Source: Ruminococcus sp. UNK.MGS-30 (GTDB taxonomy: Bacteria; Bacillota; Clostridia; Oscillospirales; Ruminococcaceae). Taken from it: 64,000 bases of DNA. Location of the stretch: positions 372,001 through 436,000 of the forward strand of contig LBCK01000002.1 of assembly GCA_000980705.1 (NCBI GenBank). Direction: 5' to 3'. Each line of letters begins with the position of its first letter. Positions within the stretch are counted from its first letter, which is position 1. Under the pieces are notes generated by a model that was given only the letters and a program-made list of their open reading frames with translations, was not told the origin of the DNA and did not search any database. A program made the translations under genes and the position numbers. Shown here piece after piece: positions 16,363 to 26,038 of the stretch.

Positions 16363-19300
16363 ATGGCTAAAAAGTTAACACGCACATTAGCCGGAGTCAT
16401 GTCTCTCATGTTTGTCGGACAAATCATGGTTTTTGGTGACGGTGCATCTCAAGGCATTCTGCACGCGGATACTATCGCTTCTGCAGCAGAAGCAATTGAA
16501 GGCATGAAAAATGCTGATCAGTTGGCGGAAGAATTTGAAGAAGCGACAAAGGGACTTGGCGAGGTAGATTACTTTGAGCTGCCGGAATCGGTTGAGCAGA
16601 ATATCATGACGTATAGCAACCGAACAGAAGCACAGGTTGAAGCTGAAACTGAGTCTGCATCTGATTTTACATGGGATTTCACTGCAAAATCATATATTCA
16701 GTATTTGAAAGAAGCAACAGGCGTTCAGGATACATCTGCCTTAACTATTACCGGTAAAGTACAGAAAGGTACAGTAAACGGTCATGCTGCTTCCGACAAT
16801 ACACCGATTTATGTGCGTATTTTTGACGGAGATTGGAATGAAATTGAAAGCTGGGAGGTTTCCGAAGGCGAAGAATACACTGCAACTGTAACTGGCTCCG
16901 GCGTGCATCATGTGAAGTTTGAGTGCGATGGTTATCTGCCGTTTTACCTGAAGGACTTCGGAACAGGTTCGTTCCAGATTGGCTCTGGTGATTCGCTGGA
17001 TACGGTAACACTTGTGCCCGGTGATACGATATGGAATGAGGACAATGCAAACCAATGGAGCGACGATGTAATCAATAGCAGCGATTTGGCATATGTGCAA
17101 AGCTGCTACGGCGCTTATCGTGGTGATCCTGGATTTAATCCAAGTATGGATCATGATGGAGATGGGATTGTAGGCGATGCCGATTGGGATTATTTTTATA
17201 GATTGTATGAAGAACTCGATGAAAATGAGTTCTATGATATGAACCAGTTGGATATATATCAATATGACTTGGATAATAACGGAGTTATTAACTACTATGA
17301 CTTACAGTTAAAACAGAAAGATACAGGTGCAACAGAGGCGGAACTGGCTGATTTTGCCAGCATTGTTAAATCAGCACGGGATTACGAGTCCCCTGCATTT
17401 GTCTATAACCATTACTATACAAATGATGGAAAGGTAGATGCAGAGGACTACAATGAAGGCATTGACAAAATAAATGAACAAATTAAATTGAGAGATCGCT
17501 CCAGCAATTACTATGAATACATGGATAAGGACAACAGTGGCATCATTGACGATTTCGATATTAATTGGTTTTCAGATGCTCAACCAGAAACCGGAAGTTT
17601 GGACTGGGATCATGCATTTAAGAGAAATCTGACAATGCTGTCAGACGGTATGTTCCCCTACAGTTTCAATCTTCATGACACAAATTTCGACATGAACGGC
17701 TGCGCTCTTTATGTTGCAGACTGTATGTCATTCAATACAGATATGCCGCAGTTCTGGTCTGATCATGGAGCAACATTGGACATCAACGGCGGTCTGCTGA
17801 TGATTGAAAATAATCTGGTATTCCGTACAGCATCTCCTGATGGATGGAGTGGAACAACGGGGCAGCTAATGGATCTGAACAATGGTACTATCATAATTGG
17901 CAACTGCTTTGATTTCGGTCAGGCAAACTGCTATGATACAATTGAGATGACCAATAGCGATGATACCTTGATGGTCGGTGGAAACTGGACATACATCACA
18001 TTGACTGACATGGAAGGCAAATGGACAGCCGGAAATATCTGGTTCCTCGGACCAACATGGGAAGTAAACGAAGCTTCCGGCGATAAGTCTATCTATTCTT
18101 CTGGTACACAGACAATTTATTTTGGTTATGCAGGCGGCAAACAGACTGTTCTTTGGGACAACTGTGAAACCTACATTAACAATGAAGATGGTTCGCTGAA
18201 TACAGAGCGCACGTTTAATTTTGGCTATGTGGATGAAGAAGGTTATTGCCAGGGTATTTATTTCCTGAATGATTTCACAGAAGAAAACTACTGGTTCAGA
18301 CCATGGTTCCGCCCGTATGATATTCCGGATTACACCCTCTACCGTAAGGGCTGGGAAATTGGTGACGGCGTACATATTGCAACCGGTAACTATACCAAAT
18401 CCTTTACAGATTTGAGCGTAACTTCTCCTGGTGTCACTTCCGATTTTGTCCGCACTTACAATTCCATGAGTGATGAGGAAGGCAGCTTTGGTATTGGCTG
18501 GGATTTCAATATCGATGTGAGTAAGATCGTAATTCCGGCACAGGGTTACTATCAGGTAGTTCTTCCAGATGGATCTAACACCACATTCAAGGATGATGGA
18601 AACGGCGGATTTGAGTGCCTGAATGCACACAGCACCATGACAAAGTCCGGCAATGAATACACCATCACAAATGCCGCTCAGTCTCAGTATCACTTCAATG
18701 CAGACGGCGAACTGGATTGGGTCAAGGATGCAGAGGGCAATATTCTGACCATCTCTTCCATGTCCAACAACCAGAGAATTGTAACGGATTCCACAGGCAG
18801 AACTTACACGATTACTTACAATGGCAATAAAGAACATTCTCGCATTACAAAAATAGAAGATACCACAGCAGAACGTACTGTCACTTACGAATACAACAAT
18901 GATTTCCAGTTGGTATCAGCAACCAGCGTTTCTGGCGGTACTGAAACATATGAGTATGATGGGAACGGCAGACTTTGCAAAATCACCAACTGCTACGATG
19001 AAATGACAGACCAGATCGTGTACAACGAGAATGGTTCTGTGAACTGGCTGACCAATGCATCTGGTCTGAAACAGGTGTATACCTATGATAAAGTACAGAA
19101 ACAAACAGGACTGAAAGAGTATGATGGCGATACGCTTATCAAGACTTTTACATATGATTATGATGAAAAATATGCCGTCAAGACAAATACTGTTGAAACT
19201 GATGGTCAAACATACGACGTAGATAAAATCACCTATAACATGATTGATGACGAAAACAAGTATGACGAAATGTCTGAAAGCGTTGACATCATGGGTAATA

Positions 19301-22300
19301 CGACAAAGTACGACCGTGATGCGAATGGCAATGTCATCAAGACCACCAATGCAGATGGCACATACACACTTGCCAATTACAATGATAAAAACAGTGTTAT
19401 TGCAGAAGTTGACGAATCTGGGAATGCAACTATCAAAGCATATGATTCGAATGGAACTCGGCTTTTGAAAGAAGCAACCAGTCTGCATCCATTGTCTCAA
19501 ACTGATATCAATACAGTTACAGCAGATAATTTTGATCCAGTGAAGTATCTTGCAGCGAATGAGGCAAGTTATGCAATCACGAGTCATGAATATTATGCTG
19601 ATAGTTATGTAAGTGGAATTGCAGGGTTGATTCGTGCTACAACAGACCCGGAAGGCAATGTGACGGAGTATGACTATTACAAGGACGGTTATGGCAAGGG
19701 TCTGGTAAAATCCAAGACATTGAAAGATGGAAATACAATTGTCAGCACGGTTACCTATGAATACAACGCACAGCTTCAGGTGTCCAAAGAAACTACAAGC
19801 TATGACCTGTCTCAGAATCTTTATTCTGTAAAGGAATATGAGTACGATAAGTTTAACAATGTTACAGTTACTAGAGATTACGGAACGGGAAGCACACCGG
19901 CGACTACCATTGCAGAATATGATTTGCTGAGCCGCAAAACTGCGGAGTATGCACCGAATTATTCTGCGGATAAGAGCCATGGCAGCTTGACAATTTATTA
20001 TCCGGACGGAAACAAAAAATCAGAAACGGATGCAGAAGGTAATATTACCTCTTATGTGTATGACGCTTACGGACAGGTAATCAAGAAAACCAATCCAGAC
20101 GGCACAATGAATCTGACGGCGTATGATGGTCTTCAAAGAGAAAAGGCAACATATTTCTTGGGCAGTGAAAATGGCACAAAGCAAATTTTAACGAAGACAT
20201 CCTATGAATTTGCAGGATACAATTTTGACATTTATTCTGCACTTGATGCTTCAGCTTCTCACTCTTGCAAGGGTTTAAAAACAACTAAAACAACCTACAT
20301 TACTGAAAACAAGCAGGTTATTTCCGAAATGCTGACCGATATCAAGGAACACACAATTTACGAAAAAACAAATGGTGAAACTAAGCGGACTAGTGCATAC
20401 TATGCCAACGGGCAGCTTGCTCGTCAGACAGATGCATTGGGCAACATCACGAAATATGAATACGGTTATCTGAACAAGGTTACTAAGACCTACACACCGT
20501 TCAACACCAAATCAGATGGTTCTGTCAACTACTCCGTGACGGAAAATCAGTATGACAAGAATGGTAATGTAACGCTTGCAAAGCAAACTGTTCAAAAGCA
20601 GGATTCGGATACAGTAAAGTATAGTGTAACTGAAAATCAGTACAATGCACAGGGGTTGCTGACACAGGTAACATTGAGTGACGGCACGTCTAATGGTGAG
20701 AAGAATATCACCAAATATTTCTACAACAATGCTAGTATCCAAACCAAAATGTACACGGGTTTGAACAGCACAAATGATTCTGACTACATGACCACGAATT
20801 ATGAATATGATGCGTGGGGACATTTGGTAAGAACGACTGACAGCACAGGCTATAACTCTGGTGCAACAACCTATGATCTGAATGGCAATGTGCTGACATC
20901 AACTGATGCCAACGGCAATGTGACGACCAACACCTATGACGCTCTGAATCGTGTGTTGACAGCAAATACTGTTTGCAGTGATACTTCCAAAAATGTATCG
21001 AAATCTTATGTTTACGACAATATGGGCAGGGTGCGAAGCAAAACTGCCAATGGTGTACAGACAAGTTATCAGTACGATATCTTTGGACGTGTTTATCAGG
21101 AACTTAGCCCAAAATCTTTTAAGGGCTATTTCTACGAGGGCATATCTCAGTATGCGAAGGAACAGTTGGTTGGTATTAATCATCAAACAATGTATTCCTC
21201 CACACAATATGAATACGATGCTGAAATGCGTATTGCTCAGGTAAAGGAAAGCGGTAATTTGACTGCAACTTATACCTATGATGCAAATGGCAATAAGGTT
21301 TCTGAAACACTTGCAAATGGTGTGGTATCGACCTATTCTTATAATGGATGCAACAAGGTGACAAAACTTGTTACCAAGTCTGGAAACTCCGACATATCCA
21401 GTTATGAATATTCGTACTATTTAGATGGTTCAGATGCTTGCAAAGTACGCAATGAAAATGGTACAATAGAAACAACCTCATATGATTATGACGGTTTGAA
21501 GAGATTGACCAGGGAATCCATTTCTAACGGTAAGACAGCTGACACATATTCATACGAATATGATGATTATGGCAATCGTTCTAAGATGGTTGCTAATGGT
21601 TCGGAAGAATATGAAACAGTTTACGATTATACTGTCAATGGTAAGTATACTGCACTGCTTCAGAAGGAAACCAAGACAGTTGAAGAAACTTCCAATGCCA
21701 CAATCTCAGATGGATTAGCAATTAGTCCGACAGACTTGATCACAAGTACTGCTGCAGATGCAAAGACAGAAGAAACCGCCTATTCCTATGATGCCAACGG
21801 AAATCAGATCACAAAAACCGCAGAGAGTAAGACAGAGACAAATACTTACGACGGTTTGAATCAGCTGATTGGATTTACCGATGGAGAGACAACAGCGAGT
21901 TATAAATATAACGCAGATGGACTGCGGACGAGTAAGACAGTCGACGGCAAGACAATCAATCATATCTGGGATGGCAACAAGCAGATTGTTGTGGACATGG
22001 ATGACAGTGACTGGTACAGCGCTGAGGTTTATGTTCGTGGCACAAATCTGCTGGCGAAATTCAGCAAGCAGAGTGGCAATGTCAAGACGGATTATCAGTA
22101 TTATACACAGAATGCCCATGGCGATGTGGTGAATCTGACGGATGCAGATGGTGCTGTCACAAAGTCGTATACCTACGATGCATTTGGTGTGGAGCAGAAT
22201 ATTGATGATGCAGATACGAATGCGTTCCGGTATTGTGGGGAATACTATGATGCGGAAACGGGTACGATTTATCTGCGGGCAAGATACTATAGTCCGACTA

Positions 22301-23028
22301 CTGGTAGATTTATTTCGAGAGATACTTTCGTAGGAAGAAAAGAAGATCCGCTGAGTCTGAATAAGTATACTTACTGCGCTAATAATCCTGTTATATTTAC
22401 TGATCCTCAGGGTCTAGATTACTACTATTATTATGGCGAAGATCAAGCAAAAGCTGCTGCAATAAATATTGAGGAACTCGAGGCATTTGGACAAACAGTT
22501 CATCCTTATTTAATAACAAGCGAATCTGGTTTCACCAATAATTGGAACGAAATGAATACTACAGAGGAAGATTCAATTATTATTAATATGCATGGTAGTC
22601 CAAATAGCGTTTCCAATATAAATCTTGATGATATAAACAGTAAAAACGCAGATTATGTATATTTATTATCATGTAGTGCTGGAGATCAGTACACATCCAA
22701 TAATTTTGCTGAACGATTTTATAATGCAAATAGTTTTTCTTGCATGGTGGCTTGTGACGGCACTCATTTTAGAGGAATACAACAACGAAAAACTACAGGT
22801 ATTTTTGCATTAATTAGAAAACAACTAGGAATTCCAGATGAGTATGTAAATTTATCTGTTCGTCGGAAATTACCGGATGAGTTTATTGGTCCTCCTACTC
22901 CATCTAAAGGTTTTGTCACATATTCAAAAAATTCTTCTGGTAGTGTAGAAGTAAAGTCAATAGGCAATAGTTTTAAAGGAGTGAGTGCACTTATTGCTGC
23001 CACAAGGAGAAGCAGAAAGGATGAATAG
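16363..23028 (+). CDS. Secreted Rhs/YD-repeat protein with dockerin-like loops and a protease-like C-terminal toxin domain
   Basis: This 2221-residue protein starts with a signal peptide (MAKKLTRTLAGVMSLMFVGQ). Four calcium-loop motifs follow at ~265-405 (DHDGDGIVGDADWDYF, DLDNNGVINYYDLQL, DGKVDAEDYNEGIDK, DKDNSGIIDDFDINWF), the pattern of dockerin repeats. A DUF6531-like entry (GNYTKSFTDLSVTSPGV) is near residue 690, followed by over 1200 residues of YD repeats and an Rhs core (RYYSPTTGRFISRD ... NPVIFTDPQG) ending near residue 2020. The variable tip after DPQG carries INMHGSP and, about 35 residues on, YVYLLSCSAGDQ. This resembles the His/Cys dyad of clan CD (caspase/CHAT-like) peptidases. 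The start follows GGAGG at 6 bases. Confidence 0.85.
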   Translation: MAKKLTRTLAGVMSLMFVGQIMVFGDGASQGILHADTIASAAEAIEGMKNADQLAEEFEEATKGLGEVDYFELPESVEQNIMTYSNRTEAQVEAETESASDFTWDFTAKSYIQYLKEATGVQDTSALTITGKVQKGTVNGHAASDNTPIYVRIFDGDWNEIESWEVSEGEEYTATVTGSGVHHVKFECDGYLPFYLKDFGTGSFQIGSGDSLDTVTLVPGDTIWNEDNANQWSDDVINSSDLAYVQSCYGAYRGDPGFNPSMDHDGDGIVGDADWDYFYRLYEELDENEFYDMNQLDIYQYDLDNNGVINYYDLQLKQKDTGATEAELADFASIVKSARDYESPAFVYNHYYTNDGKVDAEDYNEGIDKINEQIKLRDRSSNYYEYMDKDNSGIIDDFDINWFSDAQPETGSLDWDHAFKRNLTMLSDGMFPYSFNLHDTNFDMNGCALYVADCMSFNTDMPQFWSDHGATLDINGGLLMIENNLVFRTASPDGWSGTTGQLMDLNNGTIIIGNCFDFGQANCYDTIEMTNSDDTLMVGGNWTYITLTDMEGKWTAGNIWFLGPTWEVNEASGDKSIYSSGTQTIYFGYAGGKQTVLWDNCETYINNEDGSLNTERTFNFGYVDEEGYCQGIYFLNDFTEENYWFRPWFRPYDIPDYTLYRKGWEIGDGVHIATGNYTKSFTDLSVTSPGVTSDFVRTYNSMSDEEGSFGIGWDFNIDVSKIVIPAQGYYQVVLPDGSNTTFKDDGNGGFECLNAHSTMTKSGNEYTITNAAQSQYHFNADGELDWVKDAEGNILTISSMSNNQRIVTDSTGRTYTITYNGNKEHSRITKIEDTTAERTVTYEYNNDFQLVSATSVSGGTETYEYDGNGRLCKITNCYDEMTDQIVYNENGSVNWLTNASGLKQVYTYDKVQKQTGLKEYDGDTLIKTFTYDYDEKYAVKTNTVETDGQTYDVDKITYNMIDDENKYDEMSESVDIMGNTTKYDRDANGNVIKTTNADGTYTLANYNDKNSVIAEVDESGNATIKAYDSNGTRLLKEATSLHPLSQTDINTVTADNFDPVKYLAANEASYAITSHEYYADSYVSGIAGLIRATTDPEGNVTEYDYYKDGYGKGLVKSKTLKDGNTIVSTVTYEYNAQLQVSKETTSYDLSQNLYSVKEYEYDKFNNVTVTRDYGTGSTPATTIAEYDLLSRKTAEYAPNYSADKSHGSLTIYYPDGNKKSETDAEGNITSYVYDAYGQVIKKTNPDGTMNLTAYDGLQREKATYFLGSENGTKQILTKTSYEFAGYNFDIYSALDASASHSCKGLKTTKTTYITENKQVISEMLTDIKEHTIYEKTNGETKRTSAYYANGQLARQTDALGNITKYEYGYLNKVTKTYTPFNTKSDGSVNYSVTENQYDKNGNVTLAKQTVQKQDSDTVKYSVTENQYNAQGLLTQVTLSDGTSNGEKNITKYFYNNASIQTKMYTGLNSTNDSDYMTTNYEYDAWGHLVRTTDSTGYNSGATTYDLNGNVLTSTDANGNVTTNTYDALNRVLTANTVCSDTSKNVSKSYVYDNMGRVRSKTANGVQTSYQYDIFGRVYQELSPKSFKGYFYEGISQYAKEQLVGINHQTMYSSTQYEYDAEMRIAQVKESGNLTATYTYDANGNKVSETLANGVVSTYSYNGCNKVTKLVTKSGNSDISSYEYSYYLDGSDACKVRNENGTIETTSYDYDGLKRLTRESISNGKTADTYSYEYDDYGNRSKMVANGSEEYETVYDYTVNGKYTALLQKETKTVEETSNATISDGLAISPTDLITSTAADAKTEETAYSYDANGNQITKTAESKTETNTYDGLNQLIGFTDGETTASYKYNADGLRTSKTVDGKTINHIWDGNKQIVVDMDDSDWYSAEVYVRGTNLLAKFSKQSGNVKTDYQYYTQNAHGDVVNLTDADGAVTKSYTYDAFGVEQNIDDADTNAFRYCGEYYDAETGTIYLRARYYSPTTGRFISRDTFVGRKEDPLSLNKYTYCANNPVIFTDPQGLDYYYYYGEDQAKAAAINIEELEAFGQTVHPYLITSESGFTNNWNEMNTTEEDSIIINMHGSPNSVSNINLDDINSKNADYVYLLSCSAGDQYTSNNFAERFYNANSFSCMVACDGTHFRGIQQRKTTGIFALIRKQLGIPDEYVNLSVRRKLPDEFIGPPTPSKGFVTYSKNSSGSVEVKSIGNSFKGVSALIAATRRSRKDE

Positions 23029-23635
23029 ATTCAAAGTGTGTAAATTGTGCATTACTTTTATTGTGATATTTGCTTTCGTCATAACAATTGTTTGTACAGT
23101 GTCTGTTGTTTGCAAGAAATATGAAATGAATAATAAGCACACAAATTCTATAGATGAATCATCAAATGGTTACTCAATTCGATTTGTCACTTATCAAGAT
23201 ATAGAATCAATAATTGGGATTAATTATTCAAAAGATGCCACTAACATTTTAAATGTTAGTACAAAAATCGAAAACGCATCAAGTGACGAATATGCTTCAT
23301 TTACTCAAGTTAAAATAATGTATACAATATCATCAAATCTGATTGATGAACGCAGTTATTATTCATTAAAATTCGACTCTATTACAGACGAGAAAACATC
23401 TAATTATGAGATTTGTCAAAATATAAAACACTTAAAAGAAACATACGAAATTGAAGAAGATGAAATTCAATACATAAACACACAATATGGAACTTGCAGA
23501 TATGATATAAATGATGGTATTAATGAAGTGGATTATTATTTTTATATTTTTATTATAAAGACATGCGAAGAATATTATAACATTTATATTTCTGGGAAAT
23601 ATCCATATCCGATAGAATTCGATGAGCAATCATAA
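23021..23635 (+). CDS. Membrane-anchored candidate immunity protein for the Rhs tip
   Basis: This 204-residue protein has one N-terminal transmembrane helix (ITFIVIFAFVITIVCTVSVV) and an acidic outer domain with no recognised family. Its ATG lies 8 bases inside the Rhs gene behind AGAAAGG, the usual arrangement for a toxin and its immunity partner. Its membrane location suggests the Rhs tip acts at or near the cell surface. Base composition is even more AT-rich than the Rhs core, as is typical of variable toxin/immunity ends. The immunity role is inferred from position only. Confidence 0.55.
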   Translation: MNRFKVCKLCITFIVIFAFVITIVCTVSVVCKKYEMNNKHTNSIDESSNGYSIRFVTYQDIESIIGINYSKDATNILNVSTKIENASSDEYASFTQVKIMYTISSNLIDERSYYSLKFDSITDEKTSNYEICQNIKHLKETYEIEEDEIQYINTQYGTCRYDINDGINEVDYYFYIFIIKTCEEYYNIYISGKYPYPIEFDEQS

Positions 23636-23709
23636 ATTTTATTAATTGTTACAAATACTGATCATTTCATGTATGATATTTACCTTAGTTGATGTGGAGC
23701 GATTCTGAC

Positions 23710-23986
23710 GATGATACCACTATTAGCACTTCGAAATCCAAGCATGTAATACAGATGTATCAAACCATATCAGAAAAAACACAACAAAAGTGCCGCCAGC
23801 ATAGAACACACCATACGTTATGCCATTGAAATCACCTATGACAAAAACAAATTGAATCACTTCTTTCCACATTCCTTCGGTCGGCCTTCCAATTCTGAGG
23901 TGATCTGGACAATTGCTGAAAACGTCAAAAGGGGCATGTTGATTCACAATATGTGTGCGGTGACTTGTTCAATAAGCGCAAGTTAG
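23710..23986 (+). pseudogene. Frameshifted remnant of a Spo0A C-terminal-type domain
   Basis: Two adjacent frames read together as the end of a Spo0A-type sporulation DNA-binding domain: HVIQMYQTISEKT, then, after a shift near 23785, SIEHTIRYAIEITYD and GRPSNSEVIWTIAENVK. The match to the Spo0A pattern (R-ERAIRHAIE ... KPTNSEFIAMIA) is good by eye. The upstream part is missing and the frame is broken, so it is a relic. The rest of the 23636-24058 gap shows nothing else. Confidence 0.5.
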
Positions 23987-24058
23987 TCGCAAATCTGAGG
24001 TGAAAGATCAGCTTCTTCAAGCGAATTCTACCGATTGAATCAACTCAAAAGGAAAAAC

Positions 24059-24421
24059 ATGACCAACGATCTAACCTTCGGTCAGTTCATTTCCGAACAA
24101 AGACAAAAGCATTCTATGGAAAGTCAGGAGCTTGCAAAAGCGCTTGGAATTTCGGGTGCCTATCTTTCTCAATTGGAACGAGGTGTCCGGACGAATCCCA
24201 GCACAGAGCTTCTGGACAAAATCGCAATGGTTTTGTGTCTGAACAAAATTGAAACGGAAACGTTGTACGATCTGTATGCAAAGGTAAGCAGGCAGATCAG
24301 TCCTGATATTGCCGTATATATTTCCTCCAGTGAAACGGTGCAGCAAGCACTGCGGACTGCCCGTGATGCCAATGCAACAGAGGAAGATTGGAAACAATTC
24401 ATAGAACAGCTGAACAAATGA
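24059..24421 (+). CDS. XRE-family helix-turn-helix regulator
   Basis: This 120-residue protein has an N-terminal lambda-repressor-like HTH (FISEQRQKHSMESQELAKAL, then GISGAYLSQLERGVR and PSTELLDKIAMVL) and a short helical C-terminal tail. It probably represses genes of the mobile element around it. The ATG at 24059 follows AAAAGGA at 6 bases. The frame also extends to a TTG 24 bases earlier, but that lacks a ribosome site. A 14-bp palindrome follows directly. Confidence 0.85.
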   Translation: MTNDLTFGQFISEQRQKHSMESQELAKALGISGAYLSQLERGVRTNPSTELLDKIAMVLCLNKIETETLYDLYAKVSRQISPDIAVYISSSETVQQALRTARDANATEEDWKQFIEQLNK

Positions 24422-24423
24422 AC

Positions 24424-24455
24424 AATAATTTTGCGGAGCAATCCGCAAAATTATT
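24424..24455. terminator. Perfect 14-bp hairpin after the XRE gene
   Basis: AATAATTTTGCGGA pairs perfectly with TCCGCAAAATTATT across a 4-base loop. There is no T run right after, so it may be a weak terminator or an operator rather than a classic terminator. Confidence 0.5.
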
Positions 24456-24501
24456 GCGGTAGTTTTAGCTGAGCAGTTAAAATCGAGGTGAACGAACAAA
24501 T

Positions 24502-24693
24502 GTGAATGAAAGACAACAGAAATCACAACATCAGGTACGTTGTCCGTTTTGTAATGGCAGGTTATTTGATATTGTGACAGATGAAAATTTGGCACAGCAC
24601 TATGTGTCCTGCATGGTTGTAATCAAATGCTGGAAGTGCCGTCAAGAAATCAAAATCATATATTCTGACTTAGTACAGACACCACGTATATAA
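24502..24693 (+). CDS. 63-residue zinc-ribbon protein (Com/KTR-like)
   Basis: Two CxxC pairs (CPFCNGRLFDI and CWKCRQEIKI) frame a short zinc ribbon, similar in layout to the phage Mu Com translational regulator and to cysteine-rich KTR proteins of conjugative elements. It starts with GTG behind GAGGTG. It sits between the XRE regulator and a sigma-like gene, each separated by hairpins. Its function in the element is unknown. Confidence 0.6.
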   Translation: MNERQQKSQHQVRCPFCNGRLFDIVTDENLAQHYVSCMVVIKCWKCRQEIKIIYSDLVQTPRI

Positions 24694-24698
24694 AATAT

Positions 24699-24754
24699 AG
24701 AGTAGGAGTTTGACAAGCAGCTTTTGAAGCTATTGTCGATTCCTACTCTTTTTT
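24699..24754 (+). terminator. Long-arm terminator
   Basis: An outer stem AGAGTAGGA / TCCTACTCT encloses GACAA / TTGTC and an inner AGCTT / AAGCT arm, followed by TTTTTT. It ends the zinc-ribbon gene's transcript. Confidence 0.8.
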
Positions 24755-24763
24755 GTTTTCGGA

Positions 24764-24802
24764 GAAACTCCGTTCTGCTTTAAAAGCGGGATGGAGTTTT
24801 TT
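24764..24802 (+). terminator. Second tandem hairpin
   Basis: AAACTCC / GGAGTTT closes a loop that itself contains CTGCTTT / AAAGCGG, followed by TTTT. It lies directly after the first terminator and may be an attenuator for the sigma-like gene. Confidence 0.55.
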
Positions 24803-24895
24803 ATGCCCTTTTTTCAAGTATGGCAGTGCAGCATTGCCAAGTATCCATAGCCTTCGTTTGATTTAAAACCTTATATATCAAACGGAGGTGAGAAA

Positions 24896-25330
24896 ATGAA
24901 GAAAAGCACAGTTCGTATTTATGATACAATTTCAAAAGAATATGTTGACATTGAAGTCAGTGAGGAAGTCTATACATATTACAATAGGTCACAATGGAAT
25001 ATGGATGACAATGATGATTCGTTCTATAAGCATGAAATTCAGTTTTCAGCGTTAATTGGCGGCAATGATGGTACGTTTGAGAATTTCAGAGAATTTAGAA
25101 TTGAAAACAGCGTTGAAAAAGAGGTGATAAGTAAGCTTTTCACGGAAAAGCTTTATGAATGTCTCAATTTATTATCAGCATCAGATCGTCAACTGATAGA
25201 GATGCTGTTTTTTGAGGGGAAAACAGAACGAGAATGCGCAGCATACTATGGCATCAGCCAGAAAAATATCAACAAAAAGAAAAGGAGGATTCTGTGCGAT
25301 CTGCACAAACTTTTAGAAAGTATAAAATAA
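24896..25330 (+). CDS. Sigma-70 region-4-like regulator of the mobile element
   Basis: This 144-residue protein ends in a sigma-type helix-turn-helix: LLSASDRQLIEMLFFEGKTE then RECAAYYGISQKNINKKKRR. The N-terminal half (IYDTISKEYVDIEVSEEVY and an acidic stretch) matches small sigma-like proteins that precede recombinase genes in Clostridia elements. It probably activates element genes rather than serving as a full sigma factor, since region 2 is absent. The ribosome site is GGAGGTG. Confidence 0.75.
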   Translation: MKKSTVRIYDTISKEYVDIEVSEEVYTYYNRSQWNMDDNDDSFYKHEIQFSALIGGNDGTFENFREFRIENSVEKEVISKLFTEKLYECLNLLSASDRQLIEMLFFEGKTERECAAYYGISQKNINKKKRRILCDLHKLLESIK

Positions 25331-25690
25331 AGGGTATCAAATTCCCGACTTCTTCCCCTATACAAGCGAAAGGAGATAAAAATCGAATTTCATGTATCTT
25401 GAAAATTGAATACACAGCATCGGGAATACATGAATCCTGCGGGCGGAATAAACCCCGTCAGCCGCAGAAGCCATACGCCACGACCTCAAAAGAGCGAGCG
25501 AGAAATATGCAGCTTCCAAATCCGGAATAGCTTTTCGGAACGGCGATGAAACGCAGGAGGATAATGCTACTTCCGTCCAGTCATAGCACCCCTTGGTCGG
25601 GGAATCAGGCAATGAGGGCGGCTCCGGGAGATCCTCGGAGGGATGAGATTTCCATGAGACTGATACGCTGTCAGTCGTTTCCGATGTTCC
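25331..25690 (+). ncRNA. Candidate structured non-coding RNA upstream of the recombinase genes
   Basis: This 360-base stretch is GC-rich compared with its neighbours and has no plausible gene. It can form several stems, including CTGCGG/CCGCAG at 25437-25442/25462-25467 and a CTCCG/CGGAG arm near 25620. It lies between the sigma-like gene and the serine recombinases. From memory, similar non-coding stretches occur at this point in related elements, but I cannot verify that here. Confidence 0.4.
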
Positions 25691-25765
25691 GCCGTGACGG
25701 GTGTTAAGAACAAATATCACGGAAAATCGTCTGAGGAATCAGACGAAGGCAAAACGTTAAAGTTA

Positions 25766-25857
25766 TACCGCACTGCCTTTTTGCTAAGACAAATCAAATC
25801 CAGCAGTGCGGATATAACGCAAGTGCAGGAGCATTTTTTCCTGCATTTGCGTTATAT
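25766..25857. repeat. Two adjacent inverted repeats before the small cysteine protein gene
   Basis: CCGCACTGC at 25768-25776 pairs with GCAGTGCGG at 25803-25811. A 19-bp near-perfect stem follows at 25812-25830/25839-25857 (ATATAACGCAAGTGCAGGA; one G-T pair) with a T-rich loop. The second could act as a terminator or sequester the next start region. Confidence 0.6.
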
Positions 25858-25864
25858 ATCAAAA

Positions 25865-26038
25865 ATGGAGCGTGGTAAATTGAAAGAAAAATTAAGTTGG
25901 GATGAAATCAGAAATCTGATTTTGCATAGAAAAAAGAAAATTCATTACGGTGAAAATTGCCGTAAATGCGTCTGGGCAGATACAAGATCGGGAAAAATCT
26001 TGTGTTCCAGATATCAATGCGTAAAGGAGAGAAAATGA
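25865..26038 (+). CDS. 57-residue cysteine-motif protein of the mobile element
   Basis: The product MERGKLKEKLSWDEIRNLIL continues with a lysine-rich helix and ends with a compact cysteine cluster (CRKCVWADTRSGKILCSRYQ, then C), likely one zinc site. It is short but ends in the start codon of the next small gene (ATGATG), which supports expression. The frame is open further upstream through the hairpin region; that part is not convincing as protein. No clear ribosome site precedes the ATG, so a TTG at 25880 is an alternative start. Confidence 0.45.
   Translation: MERGKLKEKLSWDEIRNLILHRKKKIHYGENCRKCVWADTRSGKILCSRYQCVKERK

Noticed and set aside
17866..19980. Two minus-strand frames of 323 and 354 codons opposite the Rhs gene
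   Set aside because: They arise from the repetitive codon pattern of the YD repeats; the products are low-complexity hydrophobic sequences without start signals.
25694..25864. N-terminal extension of the 57-residue cysteine protein
   Set aside because: This stretch is the hairpin region; the translation has no protein character and no ribosome site precedes it.
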